From contig NZ_CP035733.1 of assembly GCF_009768975.1 (NCBI RefSeq), positions 806,001-870,000 of the forward strand: a DNA stretch of 64,000 nt, in the 5' to 3' direction. The stretch comes from Sphingorhabdus lacus (GTDB lineage: Bacteria; Pseudomonadota; Alphaproteobacteria; Sphingomonadales; Sphingomonadaceae). Position 1 is the first letter of the stretch. Each line of letters starts with the position of its first letter. A model generated the notes under the pieces. That model had not been told where the DNA came from and searched no databases. It was given only the letters and a program-made list of their open reading frames with translations. Positions 63,117 to 64,000 of the stretch are shown here, in pieces. The position numbers and the translations under genes were made by a program.

Positions 63117-64000
63117 TCACTCCGCCTTGGCCGCAGCTTTCTTTGCTTTTTTGGCCGGTGCCTTTTTCTTCGGCGCGGCTTTCTTTTTAGGCTTGCCCTT
63201 CGACGGCATGGCGGCGCGCGTATCAATGAGTTGCGCGGCTTCTTCCAAAGTTAGGGCATCGGGTGCAATTGATTTGGGCAGTGTCGCGTTGGTCGTTCCG
63301 TCGGTGACATAGGGACCGAAGCGACCTTCCATCAGCTTTATTTCAGCTTCCGTACGCGGGTGCTTGCCCAGTTCCTTCAAGGGAGCCCGCGCTGCACCGC
63401 GACCACGCCCGGGGTTCGCAGCCGCCTCTGCCAATTTGACGACTGCGCTGTTCATGCCTGTCTCGAACACTTCGGCGGTCGACGTTAAACGCGCATATTT
63501 ACCGGCGTGCGCAAGATAGGGGCCATAGCGTCCAATGGACGCCGTAACCGGCTCTCCGCTCTCAGGATGAAGCCCGACTGTGCGTGGAAGCGAAAGCAGT
63601 TTAACGGCCCACTCCAAACCAAAATCTTCTGCAGGCACATCCTTGGGGATCGAAGCGCGTTTGGCCTCTTTTCCTTCTCCAATTTCCACATAAGGGCCAA
63701 AACGACCTGACTTGCGGCTAACTTCCAACTGGGTTTCCGGATGAACACCGAGGACTTCGGGACCGGTATCCTCGCCATTTTCGCCGCCAGGTTGCGCGAA
63801 TTTCCGTGTATATTTGCAATCCGGATAGTTGGAGCACGCCACAAAAGCGCCGAACTTACCGCCGCGCAATGCAAGGCGTCCTTCACCGCACTTTGGACAT
63901 AGGCGTGGATCACTGCCGTCTTCGCGTTCCGGGAAGAGATAGGGGGACAGGAATTTGTCGAGTTCAGCGGTAATATCCGACGGCTTCTGGTCCATCACCT
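63117..64000 (-). CDS. topA: DNA topoisomerase I, C-terminal part
   Basis: Partial gene entering from the right edge; about 294 C-terminal residues are visible. A zinc-finger with LCPKCGEGRL and ACSNYPDC, then repeated TopA C-terminal modules with SGRFGPYVEIG, IGRYGPYLAHAGKYA and EGRFGPYVTDG, and a lysine/alanine-rich tail (KGKPKKKAAPKKKAPAKKAK). The catalytic Toprim and Tyr domains are outside the window. Confidence 0.93.
   Translation of the reverse strand, partial: VMDQKPSDITAELDKFLSPYLFPEREDGSDPRLCPKCGEGRLALRGGKFGAFVACSNYPDCKYTRKFAQPGGENGEDTGPEVLGVHPETQLEVSRKSGRFGPYVEIGEGKEAKRASIPKDVPAEDFGLEWAVKLLSLPRTVGLHPESGEPVTASIGRYGPYLAHAGKYARLTSTAEVFETGMNSAVVKLAEAAANPGRGRGAARAPLKELGKHPRTEAEIKLMEGRFGPYVTDGTTNATLPKSIAPDALTLEEAAQLIDTRAAMPSKGKPKKKAAPKKKAPAKKAKKAAAKAE

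Noticed and set aside
1-64000. CRISPR arrays, toxin-antitoxin loci, prophage or defence islands
   Set aside because: I looked for regularly spaced repeats, Cas, restriction, integrase, terminase and transposase motifs and saw none.

Overview
The window is chromosomal core sequence from an alphaproteobacterium, most likely a sphingomonad (Sphingomonadales; perhaps Sphingorhabdus- or Sphingopyxis-like, judged by eye from protein style and moderate GC). Supporting signs are the order dusB-ntrB-ntrC-ntrY-ntrX-hfq-hflX, an IspDF fusion, a double-length Hfq, large TonB-dependent receptors with an ILVTG-type N-terminus, and a PccR-type regulator next to propionyl-CoA genes. There is no prophage, transposase, CRISPR array or recognisable defence island. 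Coding density is very high, with many 4-bp ATGA, GTGA or TTGA overlaps.

Layout. 1-3333: edge of an SbtA-like transporter, lipA, a Coq10-like protein, then cinA and ispDF on the minus strand. 3417-12628 (plus): dusB, the two nitrogen two-component systems NtrBC and NtrYX, tandem hfq, hflX. 12625-20300 (minus): a housekeeping and cell-wall run read as mltB, rlpA, tmk, holB, metG, tatD, an aspartic protease and mazG. A tRNA-Ser(TGA) lies at 20504-20593. 20642-28837 (minus): pdhC and lpdA, a class IV aminotransferase and sulfotransferase pair, a Cys-rich membrane protein, a PAP2 phosphatase, a secreted amidohydrolase and two small unknowns. 28991-34299: a universal stress protein, rnr, a GxxExxY gene lying inside a 31-bp inverted repeat, an archaeal-type proS, and phaR. 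34756-41446 (plus): two adjacent paralogous TonB receptors sharing a duplicated 3' end and terminator. 41516-45458: alr, an MHS-type transporter, a cyclase-family hydrolase, a MAPEG protein.

45465-56004 is the most coherent system. A minus-strand operon reads pccB, a secreted unknown, methylmalonyl-CoA epimerase, an enoyl-CoA hydratase, methylmalonyl-CoA mutase, a second secreted unknown, bioB, a 39-residue membrane ORF and pccA. It runs divergently from a PccR/PrpR-type regulator, and the promoter region between them holds two perfect TTTGCAAA palindromes. Together these genes would turn propionyl-CoA into succinyl-CoA, make the biotin that the carboxylase needs, and sense the pathway. 56032-64000 is housekeeping: trhO, a GST, gor, pgi, lepB, rnc, era and the 3' part of topA.

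The best leads are the inverted-repeat-bounded GxxExxY cassette, the tiny membrane ORF and secreted proteins inside the propionyl-CoA operon, the PccR operator cluster, the asymmetric tandem Hfq, and the 3'-homogenised receptor pair.
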